Shown: one piece after another, positions 49,544 to 62,409 of the stretch
How the letters are laid out: each line of letters opens with the position of its first letter
How positions within the stretch are numbered: position 1 is the first letter of the stretch
Assembly: GCA_947579605.1 (NCBI GenBank)
Contig: OX388316.1
Span: 13,953,290 to 14,017,289 of the forward strand
Source of the DNA: Athripsodes cinereus
Taxonomy: Eukaryota; Arthropoda; Insecta; Trichoptera; Leptoceridae
Direction of reading: 5' to 3'
Length of the DNA stretch: 64,000 nt
Position numbers and translations under genes: made by a program
The notes under the pieces: generated by a model
Told to the model about the DNA's origin: nothing
The model's database searches: none
Seen by the model: the letters and a program-made list of their open reading frames with translations, nothing else

Positions 49544-49756
49544 GCAGGGTTACTCTTGACAAAACTAAACACGATCTTAATCTAGTCTTGATCTTGATCA
49601 TACGACGCACGAAGGGACTATGGTTAAAAACACTGCGCTACCGCTAACGCGCGATCGGTTTGGGTGTATTTTTGGCCAATAGTCACTTCGTGCGTCGTAT
49701 GATCAAGATCAAGACTAGATTAAGATCGTGTTTAGTTTTGTCAAGAGTAGCCCTGC
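49544..49756. mobile_element. 213-bp fold-back/MITE with 78-bp arms
   Basis: Arms 49544-49621 and 49679-49756 are reverse complements at 76 of 78 positions, spacer 57 nt; the pairing goes on, less perfectly, into the spacer (TGGTTAAAAACAC against TGGCCAAAAATACAC). The arm includes TCATACGACGCACGAAG. The spacer has GCGCTACCGCTAACGCGCGA, GC-rich and locally self-complementary. A non-autonomous element; no target duplication identified. Confidence 0.9.
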
Positions 49757-50556
49757 AGATTTTTAAGAATCTAATTTATTATTTAAGCTTAATATTTATG
49801 AAAATAATAAGTAATTGTCAAAAACTGAAAAAATATCTTTCGTATTTTAGTTTTGAACAGTCCTAACATAAGCAACGACAAGTGTCATTTAATTTTTAAT
49901 TTGTCAATAAAAAGACACCAAGCGGTGTTGACTTCTTTTGTGCTGCAACCGTATATCAAACCGTTAATAAAGGACATAGGATTTTATTTTGATAGTTTAA
50001 CTACATTCTTTATTTCTGAAAAGGATTAAAAAAATACAAAGATAAAAAAAAACTAAATCAAAATTATTGTAATAACATCGTTGTTATTTAAATTAAACAG
50101 TGCGTAAACAAAAGAGGTTAAAACATCCATACGAACTAAATATTTAACGAATATTATGGATTTTCTCCTTTTTGCGTAGGTATCGTTGTTTTGATAGGAG
50201 CTTTATTCCATTGTCAATGTCAAGTTTTTTATTATTGAGCTTACTTTAAATGGATTTTTTCTAGTACTTAGTTGCTCTGATTTTTATTTTATTTACCTTA
50301 TTATATTATTATTATTATCTTCTTCTTGTTATTGTTATTATTATTATTCTTATGTATGTTTAAACGATAAACAATGTTTTCTTATTGTATTGTATATTTT
50401 ATGACGGGGTATTACAGATATTGCTCTATATTTCACAACGAATAAACTTCTACGCGTGTTATTTTTCTTAGATCTATTCAGTGGCTTAGCGATGATAATT
50501 ATTATGTTGCCTTTTAACACATTCTTTCAAAACGTTATTTAAAACATAATTTTTCA
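49757..50556. other. No recognisable feature
   Basis: AT-rich with (ATT)n-like runs near 50300-50350 that may be a tail; no C1 signature precedes them. Confidence 0.4.
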
Positions 50557-50690
50557 GCGATGAGGCATGCCATTTATCCCGGGTGTCTTACCTTTTAATC
50601 GGCACGGAGAGGACAAGCTGCATGTTTATTACATGTAGGTAGTCAACGAGCTACCCCACTTATGGTGATGGTATAGTAGTGGTATTATTA
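50557..50690 (-). repeat. R1 dispersed repeat
   Basis: Minus copy: TTCAGCGATGAGGCATGCCA, CCCGGGTGTCTTACC, GGCACGGAGAGGACAAGC, GCATGTTTATTACATGTAGG, GAGCTACCCCACTTATGG and TGATGGTATAGTAGTGG. Both the head and the middle are present. Confidence 0.87.
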
Positions 50691-51732
50691 TAATAAATGT
50701 ACTTATGTACCTACCTTCTTACTCACATTACTCAAAGGTATATTTTTGAGCACTCATTATTTCTTAAGGTTCTTTTTAGAACCAGGAAGTCGAATTAAGA
50801 ATCTCCAATTCAGATCAAATTTTCAAAAAAAATCTAAATGTTACTTTTAAAAACAGAGATACAAATTAAGGTAAATTTCAAAAGACAGGCCAATATTTTA
50901 TTTCTCATAAAAACTAATTTTTCGTAATAATCAAATAATCTGATAATATTATAAAAAAAAAGTTGTATTACAAATGAGAATCTTTTGGACTATCGACAAC
51001 TTTGTGAACAAAAAACATCGATACTTTTTACAGACCTGAATTGGTTTTTATTACCGACGCATGATATTGTCAGAATGTCAAAAATGTATCTCTTTCATAA
51101 TTATGACAGATTTTAAAACGCATCCAGGCAATTACTTAGATTGTACATACTACACTAACAATTATCGAAGGAAATGAAGCATTGTTATTGTATCAAGAAG
51201 AAATAATATAATTTATATAGATTGTAGATACACCAGTGGCTGTGGCACATCAATGTTGTACCGTTTATAAAATGTACCATTTCGAGCGTTATTTATGAAG
51301 CAGATAGTAATAAAAAGTTTGTATAATTTTCAAAGATGCCTTGAATGAACCACAATAAATTCACTCAATGCTATTACCTACTGTAGGAACACATATATAC
51401 TCATTTATGTAACATACATACATACCTATATACCTATTATTTATAGAGCCCTTTAATTTATATCATAATATACGTCGTGTCTATTCATAGGTTTGTACTG
51501 AGTTTTGAAAGAACTGTGAAATTTTTATTATTGTTTTGTCTCTTCACCTCTCCGATCCGGAGCACAGGGAGACACAACAAATGTGAATAAGTCTCCCTCA
51601 TTCAGAGTAATGCTGCTTCAATTGAGTAATTTCTTTGATGACATTCCTATCACTCTGATGTCGTTATCATAGGATCCTTGTATGTATTGTGAAAGAGGGG
51701 TATCTGTCAGTCGGCAACCTTCGTTAATTCAC
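50691..51732. other. No recognisable feature
   Basis: AT-rich. A less AT-rich stretch at 51540-51720 shows no readable frame I recognise. Confidence 0.4.
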
Positions 51733-51912
51733 TCATACCATTACGGCATTTCCTACAAGTGGGTGAGCCAACGAATCAAGTTAAGGTATTCATGATGGTT
51801 TGTATATCTCATCGCTGAATTGAATATGTTAAATGTCTACGTCATATTATACAAATAACTAGATCATACAGGACACTCGAAAACTAACAGAAAAAGTGGG
51901 AGACTATAGAGT
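51733..51912 (+). repeat. R1 dispersed repeat with internal deletion
   Basis: TACCATTACGGCATTTCCTA, CAAGTGGGTGAGCC, then directly CATTCATGATGGTTTG, CTCATCGCTGAATTG, CAGGACACTCGAAAACTAAC and AAAGTGGGAGACTATAG. The TAATAAACATGC part is missing. Confidence 0.82.
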
Positions 51913-52429
51913 AGATAATAGTTGCTCCTTGTGGGGGACCAATTGTGTACCAGGATCTCCATCCTCACTGGAAATTTCCAACAATTTGTATTTTTGGGAA
52001 TAAAAACACCAATTGATACTACAATACATTTACGTGTTGTTCTCTTTCATATCGTTTCTCGGGAAAACTGCCTGGAAAAAAACAATTATAAGATGGCAGC
52101 TCACTGTTATTTTGGTCAGAGATTTAAAAGGCTAAAAACACTGCGATTGCTATTTTATTCCTAGGTTTTTACTTTATTTTGAGGAAGGTACAGGCAAATA
52201 AGTAATAAGACTTACGTTATAATAAAAACCTAATAATACAAACATCTGTAATGTAGAAGATTTTTCTCAAAAAAGTTGTACCTAAGTATATAATAAAATT
52301 ATCTTTATTATTGAAGGCTTTCACATGAGGTAATATTTTGACTTAGATAAAGGATCATAATTAAAAGAAAATATTGACAAGTTAAAACTACAAAATACTC
52401 GGATATAGAATCGAAATGATCTACCTAAA
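51913..52429. other. No recognisable feature
   Basis: The 80-codon open frame at 51922-52164 matches nothing I know. Confidence 0.4.
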
Positions 52430-52500
52430 CCGCAGAACACACAGCAAGTCCTCTCCGTGCTAATGAAATAAATGGGATAATCAGGATGAGAATTAAAATG
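52430..52500 (+). repeat. R1 middle fragment
   Basis: ACACACAGCAAGTCCTCTCC, GTGCTAATGAAATAAATGG and ATCAGGATGAG: the middle of R1 only. Confidence 0.5.
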
Positions 52501-53704
52501 GTGGTAGGTATATTGGTCTTAGTAGTAATTTATAACATTAAATTTAAGGTATCGAAAAATCACTAGTAATTTGATCATAACAGTTACTTTAATATGTATA
52601 GGTATATTTTAATAATGTAGTATTTTGACATTGTAGTAGAATACATACATTGCTAACTAGAAAAACTAAAAGTTAAAATTTCAATACAGCCGTAGCTAGT
52701 GTGACTTATCTATAATTAATAATGCTTTTATTTATTAAATATCCTTGATTTAATGAAAAATGTACTTAGATTGCGGAATTTTGAAATAAACAAATAAATA
52801 AATAATTATTTAGCTGAGCACTTGGAATCGTAACATATTGAATATGATTAAAGTAAAGTTAAAATAAAATTACTGAGTAGACGGATATATTAAATGAAAA
52901 AATAAATAAAATACGTTAAATCGGTTCTTCCGTCTGCCTTCAAACTTAAAATAAGCTTTACCTTGGTAATTTTCACAATTTATTTTATTTTGTCTCAAAA
53001 ATTCATACAAAATAAATTTACATTTTAATAATAGTCATGAGCTTTAAATGGAAATATTCAATTTTAAACAAAATGACATAAAAATAGAATAAAAAAGATT
53101 TATTGCTGAACGGCATTGATCGTTTCAACAACAACACATCCTTTAGGATTTAGTATCACTATAAAAATAATTACCAAAATCAATACAATTTTAACGATCT
53201 ATTTTACGATATTTTGGATTAATAAAATAAATCTCAAACAATCTTCGTCGCTATAGTAAATATGTAAATCTTTGTATGTATTCCTACAATAAAATACATA
53301 TCCAAATAAATAAAATGAAATTATTATTGACTGAATATAACCATTAAAACAAGATCGACAATCGAACGTTTCCTCATTGGTACATCGATATCAACCAGAA
53401 GGTGTCCACAGTAAAATGATTTTACATATCTAAAGAATACAAAGAAATTTGATTTTATTTTCTGCCAAAATTTGTAACATATTTAATTTTTACCACTTGT
53501 TTATTTATTCATTTATTTACACACAATTATACATCAACAGATTCAAGATAAATATTATACAATGCAACAATGAAAATATAAGATACTCAATTATTATAGG
53601 TATAAATGTAGTATTACTTGAACCAACCACCCCCCAAGCTCACGCCCATCCATATTACATGATATCAGTAGAACAATTAAAACACAATAAATAATCTTTA
53701 AGAT
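52501..53704. other. Unannotated; one (AAAT)n tail
   Basis: A T-rich run ending AATAAACAAATAAATAAATA at 52785-52804 resembles a J1-type tail without the GCCGT block. No genes recognised. Confidence 0.4.
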
Positions 53705-53862
53705 GTATTTTTTATGAACTCAAATACACTCACAAAAAGCAATATGCTTATATCGTGAAGATGGAGTAAGACGGCAATAGATGGAATCGAACCCAGAATC
53801 TTTAGATTGAATATCTGAGATTCTACTATCGTATACATTCAGGATTTTTAATTCGCCGTTTT
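53705..53862 (-). mobile_element. SINE, S1-like
   Basis: On the minus strand: box B GGGTTCGATTCC (about 53795-53784), then ATTGCCGTCTTACTCC, then GTGTATTTGAGTTCATAAAA, which parallels the S1 tail. The head is diverged and box A is uncertain. Confidence 0.55.
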
Positions 53863-55129
53863 AAGTTGCATCTATTATTTGGTGGTGGCTTACTAACGTG
53901 TAGGTTTATCTGATATGCTATTTCCAGCTTCTACTCCGCTACTGTGTAGAAGCTGGAAAAGGCAAATTAATAAACCTACATGCTGATATGGATATATTTT
54001 GTGAAAGACATGGATTAACTGAGGAACTGAAAACAGTCATGAAAATGAGTATTTGAAAGAAGTACATAAATGCAATGCAGCAAAAAAGACAGAAAAAGAT
54101 GCAAAGGCATTTTGTGTATTGTATGTATAAGAAAAAACAAAAGTAAAAGCAAATAAAGCAAATTTTTCGGGGGAGATAAAGCTGATTCATAATGATTTTC
54201 ATTGTTGCCAGTTTAAGAAGGATAACTGATAATATAATACTTGTAATAAAACGGATAAAGAAATTCAATGTATGGCTGTTTATGTATGTCTGGTGTTTAT
54301 TATAACAGGGGATAAAACAATAAGAACACCCGACACTTTGTGTAGAAGAGATGAGACATTTCAAAAATGAAAATAAAAAAGTTTTACATTTGCCTCATTC
54401 AAATGTCCCGGGGGTAAAGTTAAGCTATTTGATGTTAGAAAAAGCGTTCGTTTTTCTGCATCATTTCTTTTTATCACAGGGCAAGTACGTAGTAGTCTTC
54501 TTATTGTTTGTTGTTTTGAACAAAAATTAAATTAACTAGATATTGTTTTATATTATCCAGATACGTACATAGATGCACAACTTACTTACATATCTACATG
54601 CATAACCAAAGACATACTCGTCATAGAAATTCATAACCACAACTTTTCCCCCAAAAATACGTAGTTATTCGTCATATCATATCTTGCTGGTTTCAAACGA
54701 AAAAATACTATGTACTTTTTTTAATAACATGCTTTTATTTTTAAAACACGTAGGTATCTCTGTTTTGAAATATGCCTGAACACCCCGAACAAGTATTGAC
54801 AAGTATTCTAACCACAAACGTGTTTCAATTTTAATATATTTTTTAAAATGTGATTTTGAGCTTAAAATAGACCCTATCGTCCCAATTATACCTTGGACAG
54901 TGGAGTAGGTAGGTCGACTACAGATTCAAAGTATGGGCATGAAAGTCCTATAATCAACCATCGAGTTTCCGAACACTTAAAATTCTATAAATTTATTTAT
55001 TCCCTACTGCACAAGGATAATAAACAATTTTACACAAAAATGCATTTAAATTCAATACAATCATAAATAAATACTGTATACAGAAGAAGAGTTTATTGCG
55101 GAGGCACGAATTCTTCTAACTTATCCAAA
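53863..55129. other. Unannotated
   Basis: Between 53950 and 54370 the plus strand has short open pieces in shifting frames, but no motif I can name. The minus-strand 141-codon frame opposite is Cys/Phe/Ile-rich and unsupported. Confidence 0.4.
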
Positions 55130-55273
55130 ATATTTTAATTCTTGACTTATTTCTTAATTGTACGATGTATTAATGTGAATTTGTATTGTATATATGTGTG
55201 TTTTGTAGTCTGTCTTATATTTAAACATGTAAAAGGCTTGCGCCGTATACAACTGTATAAATAAATAAATAAA
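55130..55273 (+). mobile_element. J1 3' end, 5'-truncated
   Basis: T-rich 3' region ending GTAAAAGGCTTGCGCCGTAT and (AAAT)n at 55257-55273. Matches the J1 ends at 6436 and 26434. Confidence 0.7.
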
Positions 55274-55784
55274 AAAGTATCTGGATAATAATATGTGTGT
55301 AATATTTGCTTGACTTATCATCTAGTTTTCATTCCCATAATTTTCTTTCTGCTATGATTATTCCATCTTTTTAACACGTAAACCTTTCGCAAAAAAATGT
55401 ATTTAGATTATTATCGTTTGTAAATTACGACCTCATTTCTATTGTAATTCTGTGATTAAAGTTGATAAAAATATTATTATGAAATAATACAGCACTGAAG
55501 AACAAAAAACAAACTTTATAAAGATATTTAATTACTAAGTATAATTTTAAAAATACTTTAGAGTTTTTGTTCGCACAGAAGTATAAAGGTTTTTTTTTTT
55601 GTATTTTCTTGGGATTATTAAATTATTACTAGTTCTGAAATTCCATAAGACAATCCGATTTACATGAAAATAATTTTTTTTTAACATTCAATAAATATAT
55701 TTAACTTGTCCAATTCTGTGTTGAAGTACGCCACTCATCCACAATGATGATGAGAGGATGAATTACTTATGTGTTTAGATGCGT
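55274..55784. other. No recognisable feature
   Basis: AT-rich; nothing recognised. Confidence 0.4.
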
Positions 55785-55825
55785 TACTCTTTTGGCTACC
55801 CCACTTGTGAGGAATGCCGTATTTA
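55785..55825 (-). repeat. R1 head fragment
   Basis: TTTTGGCTACCCCACTTGTG and AGGAATGCCGTAT are complements of the R1 head. It directly adjoins an S1 SINE. Confidence 0.7.
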
Positions 55826-55829
55826 TAAA

Positions 55830-55990
55830 GTTTTTTTTTAAAGATAAATCTGGGTTATTATAAACCCATTCACAAATTTATATACCTTTCACAGTAGGCC
55901 TAAAGCTTGTGTCATGAAATTGCCAGCACCTGAGATCCAACCACGCGCCTCTTGTGGCAAGACTCTGCTTCCAGGCTTCCGACAAGTTCC
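55830..55990 (-). mobile_element. tRNA-derived SINE (S1)
   Basis: Minus strand: GGAAGCCTGGAAGCAGAGTC (box A region), GTGGTTGGATCTCAGGTGCT (box B with one change), ACAAGCTTTAGGCC, GTGAATGGGTTTATAATAAC, poly-A. More decayed than the 22.3-kb and 59.5-kb copies. Confidence 0.8.
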
Positions 55991-57329
55991 ATAAAAGATA
56001 ATATAATTTATATACCATCCACTCTTTACTACATTTATGTACTTTATTTTATTCCATGTGCTCAAACACTAATCGATAAGTATGTATGTAGAAAGCAGGG
56101 ACTTAGTTTTGTTTACAAACATTAGTACCAAAGTATGTACAAATGATATACACACGCGAAGTATAAAAACTAATGCATCGTGAGTGAATGTGAGAGTTTG
56201 TGAGATATAGAGGGAGGTATATGAAGACAGCACAAAAAACAGAGGTAAAAATGGGATCCACGCGTAATATAAAACTTTGTCCCCATTCGCAAATGAACCG
56301 AAGCATCGTGCGACATCTGCTTGTTACCTAGAAACTATACAACACCACATGTGCCAACCAAACATTTTTCTACTAACAGACCCAATTAAAAATATCCTTA
56401 GAGAAGAGGAAAGAAATTTTGACACTAGGAGGCGCTAATGTTGTTGATTGGGTCTTAATAATACAAATCAGCAAACTATGGCAGTGTCTTAAAAGACTAG
56501 CCGTTAACAAATACAATTTCCAAAATCGCAAAATTTGGATTGAATTTAAGCCTATTCATCAAAATAAATTAATTTGAATCTTTTCGATCTCTATATTTTA
56601 ATTTTAAATTCTAAAAGTTAGATAAAAAAATATAATTGGAGACATCAAATGATTACTAAACTTTATACATTGTTTTATACCAAAAAATATATGACACTCG
56701 TACTTAGTCTTTTGTAGTGACATGTTTGCCTTATGTTCGTATTGTCAGTCTATTGGATGACTAGTATTGGGCATTTTTTTCATTTGTATTATAATAAAGA
56801 GTGTTCGTTAGTTAGGAGCTACCACACAAAACAGATAAATAATATTTATGTGTTTTCAAACAAAATCGTGATACTATTCGGGGAATGTTTGTTGTGCACA
56901 AAACTAACTAATAACTTAATCCGTTTTGCACGTTGCTGTTGATATCCCTATCCTTTTTATGAAATTTTCATTTCCGCTGACAGCAAATGCGTCAGATGAT
57001 ACCTAACCAGCTTACTCAAATCAATATAGGTAGGTACTTAAGATCTTCACAAACTTTCACGTATTGATACGGCAAATTGACACTATCTTCAGCTAATCCA
57101 TGATATGCCGTTCACTCAGAGATCCATTTTGCAGTTGAGAGTCCACACCACAGACACTTTTTTTAAAAAACAGATGCAAGGATTTAAAAGAAGAAAAAAA
57201 ATTAATCCATGTTTGTACTTAAATGACTAAGATATAGGTACATACGCAAATCAACATTTATAATGTTAGATTGGATTGTTTTACACTTTTGTATAAAATT
57301 AATTAAAAGAACACTGTGGTACTTATCTT
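55991..57329. other. No recognisable feature
   Basis: About 1.3 kb; short open frames only. Confidence 0.4.
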
Positions 57330-57620
57330 TACCCCCACGTCGTATCTCAAATGGTGTAGGCGGAACACCGAACAACTTTATCCCTATCCTTCCATACTAA
57401 TTTTGCTTCACGCACGCCGATTTCTCTTACTCAACACGCGACTGTTCTTGAAAATTTGATCCACGTGATAAAGCCACGTAGCTCTCAGACTTTCGTCCTT
57501 TTTTTATACCACCCATTTTTGATAAATACGTCTTCTTTTCGTCATCCACTCGCTCCACACGTCCAAACCATCACAATTGCGATCATCAGATTATCTACGT
57601 ACATACACTTTGCAAAAATA
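57330..57620 (-). pseudogene. Non-LTR RT C-terminal remnant (family K1)
   Basis: Minus strand: RWFGRVERVDDEKKTYLSKM (usual RWFGHVER..DER..K), then after frame changes VLSKRNRRA and VWKDRDKVVRCSAYT, in the K1 block order seen at 3190-3480 and 25010-25270. No catalytic motif; several frameshifts. Confidence 0.65.
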
Positions 57621-58164
57621 TTTCTCTTGTATATATGTTAATATCTACTGTTCATATATTTTCATTTCAATTAAGGGGCGTTCTATTTTTAGCAGAACAA
57701 TATCACTAAGTCAGGACAAAATTGATAAGAAAGGAATAAATATGTTTCCTCCGTTTGTGAAAAAATGGAAGGAGAATAGAATATTAGCTGTGATCACTGA
57801 TCTTCTCCAAGTCTATGACAAAAAAAAAGTAAAAGAAAACGCGGCGCAAATACTACATCAATTCTATTTTTTATTTCAAATTCGTTGCATAAATGCATGT
57901 TCAGGGATGTTCAGCTTAAAAAAAATCACGAAGATAAAATCGCTACTACTACTCTGTACCTACGTGATGTACCCTTTATCGTATTGTGTAATCTACATGC
58001 GTACAATGTTTATGTGACACAATTTGATACATAAAAAATAACAATAACAGGATTACATTGCTACTTATTATAAATCAGTGGTGTGGTTTCCATGATATAA
58101 AAAGATCACAAATCATGAATATCGTGATTTTTATAGCAATTACTTATTTATTTGACAACCCAGA
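57621..58164. other. Unannotated, one unrecognised open frame
   Basis: The plus strand is open for 146 codons (57577-58017). Its middle part is Lys/Asn/Ile-rich and its end hydrophobic; it overlaps the K1 remnant at its start. I do not recognise it, and AT-rich chance is a sufficient explanation. Confidence 0.4.
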
Positions 58165-58335
58165 TGCTGGAACAAGCTGCCTCTGGGTCTGCGAGAGGAG
58201 GTGAATGGAGAGAGCTTTTAAAGAAGGCTGAAGACGCACCTTTTTGTTGGGAGTTTCGGATGATAGACGCGGTATACATACAGCGCCCTTGAGGTCATGT
58301 TATGAATAAACGGCGCTTTGCAAATTGTCCATATA
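58165..58335 (+). pseudogene. C1 retroelement, 3' end only
   Basis: A frame ending at 58261-58263 reads CWNKLPLGLREEVNGESF, an in-frame stop (58219-58221), then RRLKTHLFVGSFG. This is the C1 C-terminus (W..LP...R....F..RLKTHLF). It is followed by GCGCCCTTGAGG and AAACGGCGCTTTGCAAATTG, the C1 3' end. The (ATT)n tail is not evident. Confidence 0.75.
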
Positions 58336-58544
58336 CATACTTATATATAACCTAGCCGATTCGGCTGATTTGTGTCATTTTGACATCTTATATTTACAAT
58401 TATTATAATTATAAACATTGGTTCAAACAAATTAAAGCAAAATATGAGAGGTACACCAATCTAATGAAGTGAAATTTGCTACTCCCTCCTAGATAACATT
58501 TTGTGAACATACGCCCGTGTACCAATTACTACATCGACTGTCCA

Positions 58545-58751
58545 GAGGCCTGAGTCAAACACACATTTTAGCGTTACGTTTTCGTTCCGTTAGCGTTCAA
58601 ATGCAGACGACATTGCGCCAAAGTGTCAATTATCGTAACTATTGTGTACCTATCTTAGCAACGAAATTGACACTTGCTTGCAACTTCGTCTATACTCGAA
58701 CGTTAACGGAACGAAAACGTAACGTGAAAATGTGTTATTGACTCAGGCCTC
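58545..58751. mobile_element. 207-bp palindromic MITE
   Basis: The ends GAGGCCTGAGTCAA are inverted at 58545 and 58751. Arms of about 88 bp pair at most positions (shared blocks: ACACATTTT, CGTTACGTTTTCGTTCCGTT, AAGTGTCAATT), around a short spacer near 58635-58660. GC-richer than its surroundings. Non-coding; the target duplication is not clear. Confidence 0.85.
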
Positions 58752-59513
58752 AGTTCCATAGCTCAAAAAAGTTTTTTTGTAATTTTGGTATAGGTATTTA
58801 TATTATATATGCTTTAAGAACACAGCAGAAAATGAAATATACTAGGTATATACATACTAAATCGCACTGTTAGTGGCATTATCTTATGCTTGTTCCATTC
58901 AGTATGTAAATAGTACCTACCTACGAAATATTTATTTGTAGAATTGAAAAAAGGTACCTACATTATTTTTTTCGGTAACAAAATATTGAATATATATATA
59001 AAGGAAACCGTGAATATTTTATAAATATTTGTTTGTGGAATTGATAGTGTGGAGTTGAATATATTATTATGTAATTTCAATTAAATCAAAATTTTCGAAA
59101 ATTTCGACGTTGTGGAACTGGACAGTAAATATATTCATTACAAAAGCATGATCAATGTAAAAACTCTAGTCCCGCCACTGCTTACTATGTAAGTACAACA
59201 CAAACAGATAAAAGTAAAGTCGACACACAAAAGAGCATTGCGTGACATTTGTACCCTTTAAGTCTTTTATTATTGTAGCGACGATGCTATTTAAGCATTA
59301 TCATTATTAAACTGAATGAATGTATTATCTGTCATTGTAATAAACCACACTTACACCTGGTAAACTGAAAGATCACAAAGCCACGATTTCATGATAATAA
59401 TCATGATTTACGTGAATGTTTGGTAATAAAGAAACTAATCCACGTTTAAAAACATGCACTACTTACCTTAGTTATAAATAGGATACCTACCTATAATACT
59501 TATAATACGTTTA
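58752..59513. other. No recognisable feature
   Basis: AT-rich; nothing recognised. Confidence 0.4.
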
Positions 59514-59664
59514 GTTCGTCGGCAGCCTGGAGGTAGAGTCTCGGCCTCGTGAACAAGTGGTCCGTGGTTTGATACCGGCAAACTCCCCTTTTACGACACA
59601 AGCTTTTGGTAGCTTACCGTGAAAAGGGTATAAGATTGTATTTGGGTTTATAATAAAAAAAAAA
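59514..59664 (+). mobile_element. tRNA-derived SINE (S1), full length
   Basis: GTTCGTCGGCAGCCTGGAGG, TAGAGTCTCGG (box A region), GTGGTTTGATACCGGCAAAC (box B, one or two changes, 59566-59576), ACAAGCTTTTGGTAGC, TTGTATTTGGGTTTATAATA and A-tail. The best plus-strand S1 copy. A 151-bp element. Confidence 0.85.
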
Positions 59665-59704
59665 CTTTAACCATTACTGCAAAAGAAAGATAGCTATGAG
59701 ATAA

Positions 59705-59985
59705 CTCACCCAGCTCAAATGTCTTTTTAATTAGCACAGAAAGGATTAGCTGCAAGTTTATTTCATTCAGCTAGTTCGCTGGCTACCCCATAAAATCTTG
59801 AACAATAAAATATGCCACCCATCCTGAAGGTTTTTTTTTTCGAAAAAGATAGTAGGTACGACCCGTGAGTCATATTATGTACATAACTGTTAAATGTCGT
59901 ACCTACATGTGACGTCTTTACGAATACCTACCTCTTTTTTACAGAACACTCAAAAAATTACACAATGAATGACAGGACAAATCTT
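59705..59985 (-). repeat. R1 dispersed repeat, rearranged
   Basis: CTCAAATGTCTTTTTAATTAG, shown in part, GCACAGAAAGGATTAGCTGC and TAGTTCGCTGGCTACCCC are R1 complements in minus order. They are followed by ATGCCACCCATCCTGAAGG and, from 59925, pieces resembling the plus-strand distal R1 (ACGAATACCTACC, ACAGAACACTCAAAAAA). Two copies or one inverted internally. Confidence 0.6.
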
Positions 59986-60824
59986 GTTCAGAGGCTCCAT
60001 GGTTTTTAAATCATAATAAAACTGGTTGGTTGTTAGAAATTGCCTGAAATATAATATAACAAACCCGTCATTTGTACCATGAAAATGTACAATAACTAAA
60101 GATTATTTTATTTATGTATTTATATATTTTAACATAAAAAATAATTTGAATTATATCATTCAATATATTTATTTCTTGTATATGAACAGAATAGAATTGT
60201 GCTTATGTACGCAAATATGTAGATAATGCTAAGTAAATTCTAAAATGACCAGCATAATAAATCCATCCTTGATAGAAAAATGTGATATTCATGCGACAAT
60301 AATCTTCATAGGTAATTGTTTTACCTACTATCTTATGAATCTATACCATCTGCTTCCAACTACATAATTAAAAAAATATTAACGGAAGCAAGTAACAATA
60401 ATCCCTAAATTTAAATACATTATACGAAATAATAATAATATGTATTTTGTAAGTCGATACATCACCGCTCAAGTAGTGCGTTTCGACTTATGACACACTA
60501 ATCTAAAACAAATATGTTTACAAACAGTAGTCATAGACACATTTGTAGTAGTTACGAATATGTTGAAGGGAGAAACGGTGATTTAATAATTTGTTGGACA
60601 AAAAATAATATTGGATCATCACAATATGTAATATGATGACATCCGATACTTGATTGGATGTTGTCTCCACATTTATATAAGCAACGGAAATGTCAATTTG
60701 TCTTTTGGTAATGTCGTAAAGGGATGCCGGGGGCAAAGTATAATCCATAACAGATACAATTCTCTACCTCCAGATTCACGTTTCAAAATACATACCTGAG
60801 AGAATGAAATTTTTGTCTCGTCGA
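59986..60824. other. No recognisable feature
   Basis: AT-rich; nothing recognised. Confidence 0.4.
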
Positions 60825-61036
60825 GCACCCGGTAAAAAATTGGTCTCCCACTTTTCTCTGTAAGTTTTCGAGTCTCATGTAAAAGGCAGGTGTTCGAAAA
60901 AATTAAAACATTTTACATCTAAAATTCAGCGATGAGGTTTGCCACCCATCCTGGATGTCTTGATTTTATATTGGCATGAAGAGGACAGCTTGCATGTTAA
61001 TTATATACAGCTAACTTCTCGGATTCACCGATGAAA
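60825..61036 (-). repeat. R1 dispersed repeat, near full length
   Basis: Minus copy: ACCCGGTAAAAAATTGGTC, TCCCACTTTTCTCTGTAAG, AAAAGGCAGGTGTTCG, TTCAGCGATGAGGTTTGCC, ACCCATCCTGGATGTCTT and GAAGAGGACAGCTTGCATG. The head is degraded (CAGCTAACTTCTCGGATTCA) close to the TA where the Tc1-like element starts. Confidence 0.85.
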
Positions 61037-62409
61037 TACAGTATTGTGCAAATTAATGGAATCACCAGCAATTATTAAGGTAAAATCGTTTATTGCTTGT
61101 TAAAAACTATTTTGATAAAATTTTACAAATACCATTACGCTAATTAATAGGTAATATGTCCCCCTTTGGCTTTAATAACTGCTTTTACTCGTTTAAGTAT
61201 GGACTCCACTAGTTTTCGACAGTTTTCAGAGATCCTCTCATCACGACACCAAACCTGAATGACCGGTTCAATCATCTTTGTTTTTGTGGTGTAGTCGATT
61301 TTGCGCAGTCTAGCTTTGCAAATGGCTCATAAATTGTCAATAGGGTTGAGATCGGGTGAATTACCGATCTAATCTACAACAGTTATTTTCTTATTCAGAA
61401 AATATTTCAACATTTCCTTCGATTCGTGGCAAGGAGCAGAGTCCTGTTGAAGAATGGCTTCTCTTTGGGGTTAACATTTTACAAGTTATTTGTTCAAATG
61501 TCGTTCCAACATCGATTTGTATTTTTGGCTATTCACCATACCTTCAATTGGCACCAAATATCCAACCCCCATGTATGAAAAACACCCCTAAAACATTTTT
61601 TGACTGGATTTATTACAGTTTGATCAATATGAGCTTTTTTACAGTTTGATCAAGTTCTTCGTTTTGAGATCTCCTGAAGTCCAAAATAATTTAGATCGCT
61701 GTTCTTGAGCTATAAATTGAGTTTCATCTGTAAATAAGACCTTTCTCCAGTCTTCTGTAGTCCATTTGGAGTATTTTTTGGTTCACAACAGCCTCTGTTT
61801 CTTCATGCAGTCCAGTGAGTGGTTGCTTTTTTTGTGCTCGAATGACCCTTCTACCAGATTCCAAAAGTCTTCTACGGACAGACGAGTCATGTATCGTTAC
61901 GCCTGGTGCTGCTAAGTCTTGTTGTAGGTCATAACTTGTTTTTCTTGGGTTCAACTTGCTTTTTCGAAGTAAAAACCTATCATCTATTGGTGTCGTCTTT
62001 CTTTTTCTTCCACAGTTGCCCTATTTCTTTACTTCAGCCGATCCCGTAGCTCTTTTACACTTCAAAATTTTACTTACTGCCCCCTGACTCATGCCACACT
62101 CTCCCGCAATGTCTCTTTGTGACATAGACCTATGTTCATTCAACGTGATAATCTTTTCGCACTTCCTGTGTGTGATATCCATCACGAAATATATACTACA
62201 CAAATTCACTAATTACTTTAAACACAGATTTAAATGATAAAATATCGAAAACTAGGTGCAACATTGTCAAATAACGATTTCCAGCAATAGCCAGAAAATC
62301 ATAAGTTATGTTTTCACTGCTTTATCAGTTGTTAAGCGACATCACAGTGTCGCAATTTGCAAAAAATACAAAAATTCATAGTGATTCCATTAATTTGCAC
62401 AATACTGTA
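61037..62409 (-). mobile_element. Tc1-like DNA transposon, 1,369 bp, complete ends
   Basis: The element is 61039-62407. Its ends CAGTATTGTGCAAATTAATG... are perfect 27-bp inverted repeats (61039-61065 and 62381-62407). TA flanks it on both sides (61037-61038 and 62408-62409), the Tc1/mariner target duplication. It carries one transposase, in minus orientation. Perfect ends with a broken gene suggest it could still be moved by a related transposase. Confidence 0.95.
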